This document shows positions 6,777 to 14,319 of a stretch of DNA of 14,322 bases, piece after piece (positions within the stretch are counted from its first letter, which is position 1; every line of letters starts with the position of its first letter). The translations under genes and the position numbers were made by a program. The DNA is from Saprospiraceae bacterium (GTDB lineage Bacteria > Bacteroidota > Bacteroidia > Chitinophagales > Saprospiraceae), in contig JAHDEQ010000114.1 of the NCBI GenBank assembly GCA_020628755.1, positions 1 through 14,322 on the forward strand, in the 5' to 3' direction. The notes under the pieces are model-generated. The model worked only from the letters and a program-made list of their open reading frames with translations, ran no database searches and had not been told where the DNA came from.

Positions 6777-7949
6777 TTAGTTTTCTTTACGAAACTTTTT
6801 AAGGATATGCTCCATTTGCTTACCAGCAGCCTCACGACCACCTAAACCAAATGAAAGGGCAACAGCAACCGCTACAGCACCTAAGATTAATCCGAATGCT
6901 AAGTTAACGATTTCAGTGCCAATACCCATTGTTGACAAGGCGATTGGAATAAACAATCCAAGTGTTGCGATACGAGTCAATGTAGATAAGAACTCATCTT
7001 GTACTGCATTAGATGCAATACCAGAAATAAAATTACCTACAGCCAAAATAATCAAACCAAAGAAAATATGGCCTGTCATATCAAGCAAATTATTTAAAAT
7101 ACCTGACAATTGACCGAACTCTAAAATCCCAACTGCTTGAATGATACCTGTAAACATCAAGAAGAAGAAACCGATATTTGCAATGATACCAGACAAAGAT
7201 TGTCCTTGTCCCATAAGGCTAGTTAAGCCCATTTTAGAAGTCATGCTGTCAACACCAAGGTTGCGCAACAAGTCAGCAACGATACCTGTAACAAAGCGAC
7301 CGCCGATATAAAATACAGTCAAAATGATTGCAGCAGTTAATATTTTAGGTATTGCAGCAAACAATGAGCGTAACATATCAGTAGCTGGCTCAGAAATAGA
7401 ACGGATTCCGAGTGCTTCGATAGCAGCAATTAAAATAGGAATAAAAACAAATAAGAAAACAACTTGCTTTACGATTTTTGCTAAGTCAATAGAATTGCTT
7501 AGGCCCATGCGCTCAGAAAAACGGTCAATAGCACCGCCCGCAAAACCTAGTGCCTCAGATGCAATCGTGGCAACAATATATCCAGCAAAACCAATAATAC
7601 CTGCTTTGATAATATTAGGAATTGCACGCATAAAGTCTGTTACCATAGCCTTAATTGGCTCAAGCACGTTTTCTACTCCAAGCATTTCTAAAACAACCAT
7701 CAATACAATAAGCATGATGATGTAATAAACTAACTTTGAGATGAATCCTTCTGGGCTGACCGATGAGTTAGCACCTCGAAAAAGACGATTATCCAAATCT
7801 GTTCTCTTCAATAACCTACCAACCAGACCACTAAAACCTTTAGCAATAAAATAACCAATAATTAAGGTTAGTAAAGCTCCTAAGACTCCTGGAAGGAAGT
7901 TCCCAACTGTTTGTAAGAAATTTGTAAAAAATTCCTGAATATTATCCAT
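6777..7949 (-). CDS. mechanosensitive-channel-family membrane protein with four conserved-TM-helix repeats
   Basis: Polytopic inner-membrane protein of 390 residues, almost wholly hydrophobic. It has four similar units. Each has an amphipathic helix starting near (A)IPxIxxAxIIxxxGY/FIxxxxxxxL, then a second helix ending in a short L/I-G motif: about 16-98, 105-188, 195-282 and 287-345. A last helix (about 349-367) leads to FGLGGREAAGKQ and a short basic tail. This matches the 'conserved TM helix' (PF05552) type that databases place with mechanosensitive ion channels, for example CmpX-like proteins. The soluble beta domain of true MscS is absent. A role in osmotic or membrane-tension response is likely from the family but not shown here. 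ATG start; monocistronic with its own terminator; divergent from the BlaI-family gene. Confidence 0.82.
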   Translation of the reverse strand: MDNIQEFFTNFLQTVGNFLPGVLGALLTLIIGYFIAKGFSGLVGRLLKRTDLDNRLFRGANSSVSPEGFISKLVYYIIMLIVLMVVLEMLGVENVLEPIKAMVTDFMRAIPNIIKAGIIGFAGYIVATIASEALGFAGGAIDRFSERMGLSNSIDLAKIVKQVVFLFVFIPILIAAIEALGIRSISEPATDMLRSLFAAIPKILTAAIILTVFYIGGRFVTGIVADLLRNLGVDSMTSKMGLTSLMGQGQSLSGIIANIGFFFLMFTGIIQAVGILEFGQLSGILNNLLDMTGHIFFGLIILAVGNFISGIASNAVQDEFLSTLTRIATLGLFIPIALSTMGIGTEIVNLAFGLILGAVAVAVALSFGLGGREAAGKQMEHILKKFRKEN

Positions 7950-8159
7950 AGTATGTGGGTTTAAAAATTTAAAAGATTAAAAAAATTAATTTAATTAAAA
8001 GTATAATATGGGTGTTTCAAACTAATCTAAATTGAATGCTTTTTGTGTGATTATGTCAAAATGGGATGCCATCATGGAGAGGATAGTTCTCGTAATTATA
8101 TTGAATTACATTGAAATACTTTATAATATGACGAAGAATTTTAGAAAAGTAACTCAAAC

Positions 8160-8187
8160 TCTTAAAAAAATCATAATTTTTTTAAGA
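8160..8187. repeat. AT-rich inverted repeat
   Basis: TCTTAAAAAAAT (8160-8171) and ATTTTTTTAAGA (8176-8187) are perfect 12-base complements around CATA. The stem is nearly all A-T, so it would be weak as a terminator. It could be a bend or cruciform site or the end of a short transcript. Confidence 0.45.
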
Positions 8188-8268
8188 AATACTTGGATCA
8201 GAACTGTCTTTTGCTTTCCACGATGTAAAAAAACAAAATTTCTGTTAAATATTGTTAATTTTTCTCTT

Positions 8269-8307
8269 TCAACTAAAATTTAGTTGAATAAACTAAAAAT
8301 TAGTTTT
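8269..8307 (+). promoter_or_regulatory. twin palindromic operators, probable BlaI-family repressor site
   Basis: Two 15-base near-palindromes, AACTAAAATTTAGTT (8271-8285) and AACTAAAAATTAGTT (8291-8305), differ at one base and start exactly 20 bases apart, about two helical turns. The first extends to a perfect 9-bp dyad (8269-8287). The ACTA...TAGT half-sites resemble those of staphylococcal bla and mec operators. They end 33 bases before the repressor ATG and overlap or precede a weak -7-like element (AATATTTG, 8325-8332). Repeat structure is seen directly; binding by the adjacent repressor is inferred. Confidence 0.65.
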
Positions 8308-8339
8308 AACTTGCATTCATAATCAATATTTGTTTTGTT

Positions 8340-8696
8340 ATGAAACCTTTGACTCATCGTGAAGAAACCGTTATGCACATTCTTTGGAAACTCGAAAAAG
8401 CATACGTTAAAGAGATACTTGCAGAGTATCCTAATCCCAAACCACCTTACAATACCATTTCATCCGTTATAAGAAAACTGGAAGCGGCGGGTTTGGTTGG
8501 TTACGAACCCTTTGGTAAAACGCATCGTTATTTTCCAATTTTGAAAAAAGAGGCTTATCGTAAAACTTCTTTCCAAAATTTTATTAATAATTATTTTGGA
8601 GGTTCACCGCAACAAGTACTCTCCTACTTTGTAAAGGAAGAAAAAATTGATGCTGAAGAAATCAATGATTTACTCGAGCAACTCAAAGAAAAATAA
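8340..8696 (+). CDS. BlaI/MecI/CopY-family transcriptional repressor
   Basis: DNA-binding repressor of 118 residues. Residues 4-66 form the winged helix: LTHREETVMHILWKLEKAYVKEI, then PYNTISSVIRKLEAAGLVGYE as recognition helix and start of the wing, and THRYFPIL. Residues 75-118 form the helical dimerisation tail (QQVLSYFVKEEKIDAEEINDLLEQL). In staphylococci the paired membrane protease causes cleavage between N101 and F102; the equivalent place here appears to be Y96-F97, so the cut site is not identical. It is followed after 28 bases by the M56 peptidase gene and preceded by twin palindromes, which points to an autoregulated two-gene operon. Family and pairing are clear. There is no evidence that it controls beta-lactam resistance; no beta-lactamase gene is in the window. 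Confidence 0.93.
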   Translation: MKPLTHREETVMHILWKLEKAYVKEILAEYPNPKPPYNTISSVIRKLEAAGLVGYEPFGKTHRYFPILKKEAYRKTSFQNFINNYFGGSPQQVLSYFVKEEKIDAEEINDLLEQLKEK

Positions 8697-8724
8697 TCCT
8701 TAAAGCTATAAAACTAAATTAAAG

Positions 8725-11700
8725 ATGCTCTCATTTCCACAATTTTTATTGGAATCAAGTATCTGCCTGCTTATACTGTATGCATTTTACTTTTGGGTTT
8801 TGCGCAAAGAAACTTTCTTTCAGCTTAATCGAGCTTACTTATTGCTCAGTCCTCTGCTTGCAATCCTTTTTCCAATACTCAATATACAATTGAGTCAACC
8901 AAACACCAACACTTATTCGGGTTTTGAAACCATAATTTATCCCGCTATTTCTAATGCTCAAACAGTACATCAATATTTTTGGCAGCAAATCGAACGTCCT
9001 ACGCCCGCATTTTCGCTGACTATAGCCGACCTTTTATTCGCTCTATATATAATAGGTGTGCTTTTTATGAGCATACGTTTGATCAAAGGCATTCTAAAAT
9101 TATTTAACATTATAAAAAATAATAATATCCAAAAAACCAAAGGCTATAAAATGGTCGAAATGGAGGGCAACTTTCCTGCTTCTTCCTTCTTTAGCTATGT
9201 ATTTTGGAACGATAAAGATATTTCTGAACAGAAAAAACTCATTTTTGAACACGAACTCGTTCACATCCGACAACATCATAGTATTGATGTATTATTGATG
9301 GAGTTTTGGGTTATCCTAAAATGGTACAATCCACTCATCTACTTGTATCGCAATGCGCTACAAGTCACCCACGAATACATTGCCGACCAATATGTTTCTC
9401 AAAATGCTGGCTCGATTTATCAATACGCCAATCTGCTGGTTCAACAATCGCAAGAACAAAGTTGCCACAAACTGCTCAATACTTTTTCGGCATTGATAAA
9501 AAAACGACTGGTCATGCTGGGGCAAAAACAATCACGTTGGTATCAAGGCTTTAAATACGTTCTGAGTATTCCCTTATTTGCTATTTTGATGTCTTTGTTC
9601 TCCTTCAACTTAGTCGAAGAAATTCCGAATAATGCACTGACCAATTCCTTAAATCAGTTTGAAAACTATCTTTCTGATTTTGGGAAGCATACCGTCCTAG
9701 AAATCGAAAAAGAAAAACCCTATCAAAATTACCTGGAATGGGGAGGCGTAGAATTTCCACTCACCCAAAAAGACCAAAACGGGAATATCCGTACGGATGT
9801 ACGGATATTGAGTCCCCAAGCATTTGACCGCATCCAAAACCATTCCTTTGTCATAAGACAATTATATGATGAGAAAAAAATTACCTCTTTTGAAATTCTA
9901 ATCGAAAATGCAAATGGGAACATTTATGAAATTCAAAATAACCTTAGAGATTTATATCAAGTCTTAGAAAAATTGGACAAGGAGTTTAGTCTTTACCTCA
10001 AACTCTACGACGAACACGATGCTGTTCATTACTCTTTGTTGAGTGTGTCTTCCTCCAATAATATCTATAACAAATATGTCTCTGGTAAAAATATTTTTAA
10101 AGACATACAGCAACTCCAATTTTCTTTACCCAAAGAAGAACAAATTGTACAAGCCAATGACTTGGAACGTATCGGCGAAAACCAATACTATTTGCAATGG
10201 GGAGGACACAAAATACAAGCCCTCAAGTCAGGAAATCCACTGCATGAACCCTACGATATTCCACATTTTTCGCTAGATGAATTTGAGGAATTGAAAGATG
10301 AAAACTTTAGTATGGTTTATAACAAAAGCTGCCTTTTGATAGATTCGGTTTATACGATGGTGGCCAATGAAAAAGGGCCACAGCATCGCTGCAAAGACCA
10401 ATGGACCGACGATATTTGTCACAGAGTGTTTACGCAAAGTGTTGAAGATAATTCTACAATTTACTTGGTTGTAAAAACCAAATTAGGCGATTTGTTTTCT
10501 TCCATTGTTTCCATCGGAGATGAATCAACGCTTTATCTCGAAAACGAAGTTTTCTTGTCTCAAATGTTGGATTATACCAATTTGCCCACCAAAGAACAGC
10601 AAATTGTTTATCAAGAAAGCAGTCCTTATGAATTGATTTGGGGAGGCTTTAGTATAGAATTGTCAAAACCTGATATGGATTCGCATTTTTTTGGAAAAAT
10701 AGACTTATCAAAAGAAGATTTTTTGGGTGCATTGGAACATGAACCCGTTTTGGGTCTCAAAAATGGAAGTCTCTTTGATAATGTAAGTTTTGAAATTGCA
10801 GAGTATGGGACGATTGAAAGTCTGACCGCCGATGCTTCGGCTTACAGCCAAAGCGAAGTCGTTGAGTTATTGAAAACGAGCATTGAAGAGGGAGATTATA
10901 TCATCTTAGACAATATTCAATACAGCGAAATACAATCCGATAAAATAAGAGCTGTTATTTCTATTTCTGACGAGCCAAAATCGCAAGAAGTCAATCATAG
11001 TAGAAAAGAAAATTCGTATCAATTTCATTGGGGAAATATTGATTTGAGATTATCCGAAAATCCGAAAAACAAAAAGCTATTTAAAAGTAAGACTCAAATT
11101 TCCATTGATGATTTTAAAAAATCTATTGAGCAAGAGCCTGTCCTGACTTCTAGGAAGGAAGGCGTACTTTTTGATTTTCAGTTTCGATTAAAGAGTAAAA
11201 CCACGACCTACAATGTCGAGAGTATTTCTAATAAACCCGACAAATATTTACAATCCTTAGATATTGAGGCGATTAAAGAAAACCTCAAAATTGGAGATGT
11301 ATTAAGCATCGAAAAGGTCAATTTTGAAAACATGAGTGACGAACTCGTTTTGAATATTGAGATAACCGAACCGACCGTCGAAAATCTAAAAATAGCCAAA
11401 TACAAAGAACGGGTCGTACTCGATTGGGGCGATTATGAGTTTGGCATTCGCCAACTCAACGGGGATAAACGTGAAGCAAGTCAACCTCCTTTGATAACCT
11501 TAAAATCAGATTTTTTTAAAAATATCGTTTGCAACGAACCTCATATTTATGCCAAAGGTCAAAAGTTAAATATCAAAGAAGCAGCCGTTTTGGTCAAAGA
11601 AACAGATTACCAAGAAAATTGTAGTACGAGCAATTGGGAGGAGCGAGATTGTATTGTAGAACTCCTTCAAAATGCCTGCGAAGAATCACAAATTAGCTTG

Positions 11701-12933
11701 TTTTTTAAAACCAAAGAAAAGCAAAATTATATGGTTCAGTTTATTCTTTCCGAAGGTTTGAAGGATGAAAAAATCACCTTTGGACAAGATACGACTCAGG
11801 TTTTTAATGGTTTTCTAAAAGATTATACCAAAAATAGCTACAAAGCCGAACCCCAAACGTTGAACTCAACAAATGCCTTTGATGATTCCGCTTTTTTTGA
11901 AGACAAGCAAGTGGAAATGAATTGGGGTGATTTGGCGATTGATTTTGGAGAAATTAAAAAGCGTTTTAGGTATTTTCCTTTAAGCAATTATACCAAAACA
12001 GAAGTAGCTAATGTGATGAGTAAGGATATTTCGGTAACACTCAATCAAGATTTTTATCCACTCGAAGAGGTTCATATTTATAAAAACAATCGTGAAACCA
12101 AAGAATTTACTCGTATCAGTATGGATTGTTATGGCGGAAAATGTCATCTAAAATTTGGTGATGTAGAACGGGTTTTGGAAATGATGAATAGTGATAACAT
12201 GCTCAATATGAGCTTGGTATCACGAGATTCTACTACGCAAGACATTATACACGTCGCTACGATTAGGTTTGAATTTTCAAACTCTACATCGGGCTGGAAT
12301 CCTATTGTCAAGACTCAAAAATTGGACACTACTGCAACTACATTTCCTTTTCAAATGATAAATCGAGACAATCGTCATACGATTGTTCGAATTGATACGA
12401 CCAATCAAAAATACGATTGGATGGTCGAGTCGTATCAAAAAAATCCAAGTGTGGAGCTGATTCACATTGATGATTTCAAAACTTATAAGCGTGTTATTGA
12501 AGAAAAAGATGCCGTCGTTAAAAAAGAAAATCTCAAAAAAGTAGAAGTACTCACAGCCGATGTTTTAGACCCTTTTACTTATCCCGATTTTTATGATTTG
12601 GAAGAAAAAGACTTCTCGCTTTATTGGAAAAATATTAAAGCCTGCTTTGATGAAGAAGAGTTTTATTGTTTAGAAGATTTTAAAAAATCTGATGGCGATT
12701 TGATTTTTCAAATCGCAGGTCAAACCTATCCCATCGAGCAATTTGAAATGCATTTGGTCAATCAAGATAGTACGGCAGCTCAATTTATCAGCCATACTAC
12801 TGAGCAAAATGAAATTGAAAAAGCCATCAAAAAAGCCGATGAATTTACAACCATCGTGATAGACCAAATCCTATTTAAAAAGGAGGAAAAATTGATGCGT
12901 TTTCCAATTCGCTTTTTGTTTTATTTGGAATAA
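8725..12933 (+). CDS. giant M56 (BlaR1/MecR1-type) membrane peptidase with seven W-G repeat domains
   Basis: Membrane metalloprotease expected to act on the repressor encoded just upstream. The core is normal for the family: helices at about 6-26, 37-53, 100-120 and 278-296, zinc motif HELVH (176-180) and a downstream HEYIAD (216-221) supplying the likely third ligand E217. With BlaR1 topology, everything after residue 297 is outside the cytoplasmic membrane. This roughly 1,100-residue part has no penicillin-binding domain. Instead it has seven diverged units that begin with hydrophobic-x-W-G (W339, W492, W639, W769, W901, W1067; weaker W1301). Each continues with a (L/I)(S/T)xxxF segment and a helix leading to strands rich in S/I/L. 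Units 2 and 5 share a C-x4/5-W-x4-C pair. BlaR1 proteins are about 600 residues, so 1,402 is very large. The unit may resemble the GldM C-terminal fold, a low-certainty guess. The sensed signal is unknown. Confidence 0.88.
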   Translation: MLSFPQFLLESSICLLILYAFYFWVLRKETFFQLNRAYLLLSPLLAILFPILNIQLSQPNTNTYSGFETIIYPAISNAQTVHQYFWQQIERPTPAFSLTIADLLFALYIIGVLFMSIRLIKGILKLFNIIKNNNIQKTKGYKMVEMEGNFPASSFFSYVFWNDKDISEQKKLIFEHELVHIRQHHSIDVLLMEFWVILKWYNPLIYLYRNALQVTHEYIADQYVSQNAGSIYQYANLLVQQSQEQSCHKLLNTFSALIKKRLVMLGQKQSRWYQGFKYVLSIPLFAILMSLFSFNLVEEIPNNALTNSLNQFENYLSDFGKHTVLEIEKEKPYQNYLEWGGVEFPLTQKDQNGNIRTDVRILSPQAFDRIQNHSFVIRQLYDEKKITSFEILIENANGNIYEIQNNLRDLYQVLEKLDKEFSLYLKLYDEHDAVHYSLLSVSSSNNIYNKYVSGKNIFKDIQQLQFSLPKEEQIVQANDLERIGENQYYLQWGGHKIQALKSGNPLHEPYDIPHFSLDEFEELKDENFSMVYNKSCLLIDSVYTMVANEKGPQHRCKDQWTDDICHRVFTQSVEDNSTIYLVVKTKLGDLFSSIVSIGDESTLYLENEVFLSQMLDYTNLPTKEQQIVYQESSPYELIWGGFSIELSKPDMDSHFFGKIDLSKEDFLGALEHEPVLGLKNGSLFDNVSFEIAEYGTIESLTADASAYSQSEVVELLKTSIEEGDYIILDNIQYSEIQSDKIRAVISISDEPKSQEVNHSRKENSYQFHWGNIDLRLSENPKNKKLFKSKTQISIDDFKKSIEQEPVLTSRKEGVLFDFQFRLKSKTTTYNVESISNKPDKYLQSLDIEAIKENLKIGDVLSIEKVNFENMSDELVLNIEITEPTVENLKIAKYKERVVLDWGDYEFGIRQLNGDKREASQPPLITLKSDFFKNIVCNEPHIYAKGQKLNIKEAAVLVKETDYQENCSTSNWEERDCIVELLQNACEESQISLFFKTKEKQNYMVQFILSEGLKDEKITFGQDTTQVFNGFLKDYTKNSYKAEPQTLNSTNAFDDSAFFEDKQVEMNWGDLAIDFGEIKKRFRYFPLSNYTKTEVANVMSKDISVTLNQDFYPLEEVHIYKNNRETKEFTRISMDCYGGKCHLKFGDVERVLEMMNSDNMLNMSLVSRDSTTQDIIHVATIRFEFSNSTSGWNPIVKTQKLDTTATTFPFQMINRDNRHTIVRIDTTNQKYDWMVESYQKNPSVELIHIDDFKTYKRVIEEKDAVVKKENLKKVEVLTADVLDPFTYPDFYDLEEKDFSLYWKNIKACFDEEEFYCLEDFKKSDGDLIFQIAGQTYPIEQFEMHLVNQDSTAAQFISHTTEQNEIEKAIKKADEFTTIVIDQILFKKEEKLMRFPIRFLFYLE
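9730..12930 (+). repeat. array of seven diverged ~110-residue W-G domains
   Basis: Coding repeats inside the M56 gene at about residues 336-442, 488-597, 635-747, 764-880, 897-1008, 1063-1184 and 1297-1402. Start-to-start distances of the W residues are 153, 147, 130, 132, 166 and 234. The long last gap may hide a degenerate eighth copy near W1232. Units 3 and 4 align best: EPVL about 35 residues after the W-G, then a phenylalanine-rich strand, then EExGDxIxLxxI-like ends. DNA identity between units is low, so the array is old. Confidence 0.72.
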
Positions 12934-12939
12934 ACATAC

Positions 12940-12957
12940 CGCAAACTAAAGTTTGCG
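12940..12957. repeat. short GC-richer palindrome
   Basis: CGCAAACT (12940-12947) and AGTTTGCG (12950-12957) are perfect 8-base complements with AA between. It begins 6 bases after the M56 stop codon. It has no T-run after it, so it is not the terminator; it may be a small dispersed palindromic element of the genome. Confidence 0.5.
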
Positions 12958-12993
12958 CCACTAAGATACTTATTGCCAATTTACTATGTTTAG

Positions 12994-13030
12994 AGGGTTC
13001 GCCGTGTGGCGAACCCTTCTTTTATTTTAT
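12994..13030 (+). terminator. rho-independent terminator of the repressor-peptidase operon
   Basis: AGGGTTCGCC (12994-13003) pairs perfectly with GGCGAACCCT (13008-13017) around GTGT, followed by TCTTTTATTTTAT. It is the only clear GC-rich hairpin between the M56 stop and the convergent lipoprotein stop at 13027. Because the stem is symmetric it may also end the lipoprotein transcript, although the - strand tail is less T-rich. Confidence 0.85.
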
Positions 13031-14226
13031 AAACTTGCCATTGCAGCACAATCTTCAATTTTATTTCTGAGGGCAGGTTTTATTTTGTCCAAAGCATCAA
13101 AAATAAGTGCCTCATCGCTCGGAAATGGTCTTGGTGAATTTCCAATTCGACGTTTAGAATCACGAGACAAGGCACGGCGATCGCCTTGGAAAGTAGCTGC
13201 ATAATTTTCAAAAATAGCCGTGACATTCATATTCTCGTTGCGAATAATTTCGCCCGTTGCCAAATCTTTTAAAACCAGACGACTGTGTAAACTTGCCGTT
13301 TTCTTTTGGTGAACCTCGTCCACCCAAGCCTGAATATTAATATAACGAGGCGTTTTGATGTCGTTACCCAAAGTATCTTTCAAAACATTTCCATTGTTAT
13401 CCAAAACATAATTGAACCCATCCTCAATTTCTTTTTGGTCAACATAACGTCGCTCTTGTACCAATTCGGGACTCACTTCGATGTCTCTCAATTTCATGGT
13501 AAATTCAAAATCAAAATCCTCACGCAACTTTGTATCGGTATAATAACGCGTCCATTTTGAACTAAATTCTGCAATATTGATAGACAATAATTCTTCTTCA
13601 AAATCACGAGGCATCACGACTCTACTTTCGTTAGTCGTTTGAACTAAGATATGATTTTTGCCAATGACCAAAGCTCTATCCCTCAAGGTCATAGCATCCT
13701 TATAATTATCAAAATATTTGCGAGTTTTATCAAATTTCGTCCAAGCCTCACGAGCAGCATATTTGCTGCCTCGCTCCCCTTTTTCCAATAATTCCTTGCC
13801 CGAAGCATAGTAATATTCCGCCGCATTTTCTCTTGATTCACGTTCCAAAGCATTGATTTTTACAAAGCGAAATTCTGCTTTATAACCATCTTTTGCGACC
13901 AATGGCAAATGAGGAGCAATTAACTCTTGACGTTCTTTTATATAATTATGAATTTTGTTGATTTTCACCCAATTAGAAGGACGACCTTCGGCCTTGAGCG
14001 AGGCAATTTTATCCATGTCCGCTTTGGTCACTTTACGAAAAGCCTCTTCGACTACCTCTACATCTTTGCGTTTTTTCTTACGCTTTTTTTGCAAGCGTTC
14101 GATTGCTTCAACAACGGACGCATCGTACTGACCTCTTTTCAATAAAAACTCTGGTGTTTGGCAGCTTGTCAAAAAAAGAATAGCAGCCAAAATAACGATT
14201 TGCAAGATTTGATTTGTCCTTTTCAT
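13027..14226 (-). CDS. lipoprotein of unknown function with TPR-like N-terminus
   Basis: Predicted 399-residue lipoprotein. The signal peptide ends in a lipobox LTSC with C22 as the lipidated residue. The following RGQYDASVVEAIERLQ (31-46) reads like the first helix of a tetratricopeptide-type solenoid. It is followed by a strongly basic run (KKRKKKRK, 47-54), and more helical sequence continues to about residue 200 (EYYYASGKELLEKGERGSKYAAREAW). The second half (about 205-360) is predicted mixed strand, with segments such as RVVMPRDFEEELLSI and TPRYINIQAWVDEVHQKKTASLHSRLVLKDL. I do not recognise a named family, although such proteins are common in Bacteroidota envelopes. ATG start at 14226. 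An exact TAnnTTTG element lies upstream at 14288-14295. It converges on the M56 operon; a shared role is possible but unsupported. Confidence 0.75.
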   Translation of the reverse strand: MKRTNQILQIVILAAILFLTSCQTPEFLLKRGQYDASVVEAIERLQKKRKKKRKDVEVVEEAFRKVTKADMDKIASLKAEGRPSNWVKINKIHNYIKERQELIAPHLPLVAKDGYKAEFRFVKINALERESRENAAEYYYASGKELLEKGERGSKYAAREAWTKFDKTRKYFDNYKDAMTLRDRALVIGKNHILVQTTNESRVVMPRDFEEELLSINIAEFSSKWTRYYTDTKLREDFDFEFTMKLRDIEVSPELVQERRYVDQKEIEDGFNYVLDNNGNVLKDTLGNDIKTPRYINIQAWVDEVHQKKTASLHSRLVLKDLATGEIIRNENMNVTAIFENYAATFQGDRRALSRDSKRRIGNSPRPFPSDEALIFDALDKIKPALRNKIEDCAAMASL

Positions 14227-14287
14227 AAATAAAATTTTAAGGTTATAGAATGGTGTGTGTTGGATAGTTTGATTAAGTTCAGCTATT

Positions 14288-14295
14288 CAAAACTA
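14288..14295 (-). promoter_or_regulatory. candidate -7 element for the lipoprotein gene
   Basis: On the - strand this reads TAGTTTTG, an exact TAnnTTTG match, 62 bases before the lipoprotein ATG. The region expected for the -33 box is T-rich but shows no TTG before the window ends. Confidence 0.4.
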
Positions 14296-14319
14296 TTTAT
14301 AACAAAGGAGCGAAAAATA

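Larger units (their letters stand above)
7950..8339. other. 390-base divergent regulatory region
   Basis: Very AT-rich region between the channel gene (-) and the repressor gene (+). It contains a 12-bp AT inverted repeat (8160-8187), two near-identical palindromes next to the repressor gene (8269-8307) and a weaker TTTCAA-N11-TTGAA dyad (8015-8036) on the channel side. A frame of 83 codons at 8032-8283 has a TTG start, low-complexity composition and no recognisable domain, so I do not call it a gene. Confidence 0.6.

Noticed and set aside
8032..8283. 83-codon open frame in the divergent region
   Set aside because: TTG start, low-complexity AT-driven residues, no recognisable domain, and it runs across the inverted repeat and into the operator palindrome.
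8340..12933. Beta-lactam resistance regulator pair
   Set aside because: The repressor and protease are of BlaI/BlaR1 type, but there is no penicillin-binding sensor domain and no beta-lactamase gene nearby.
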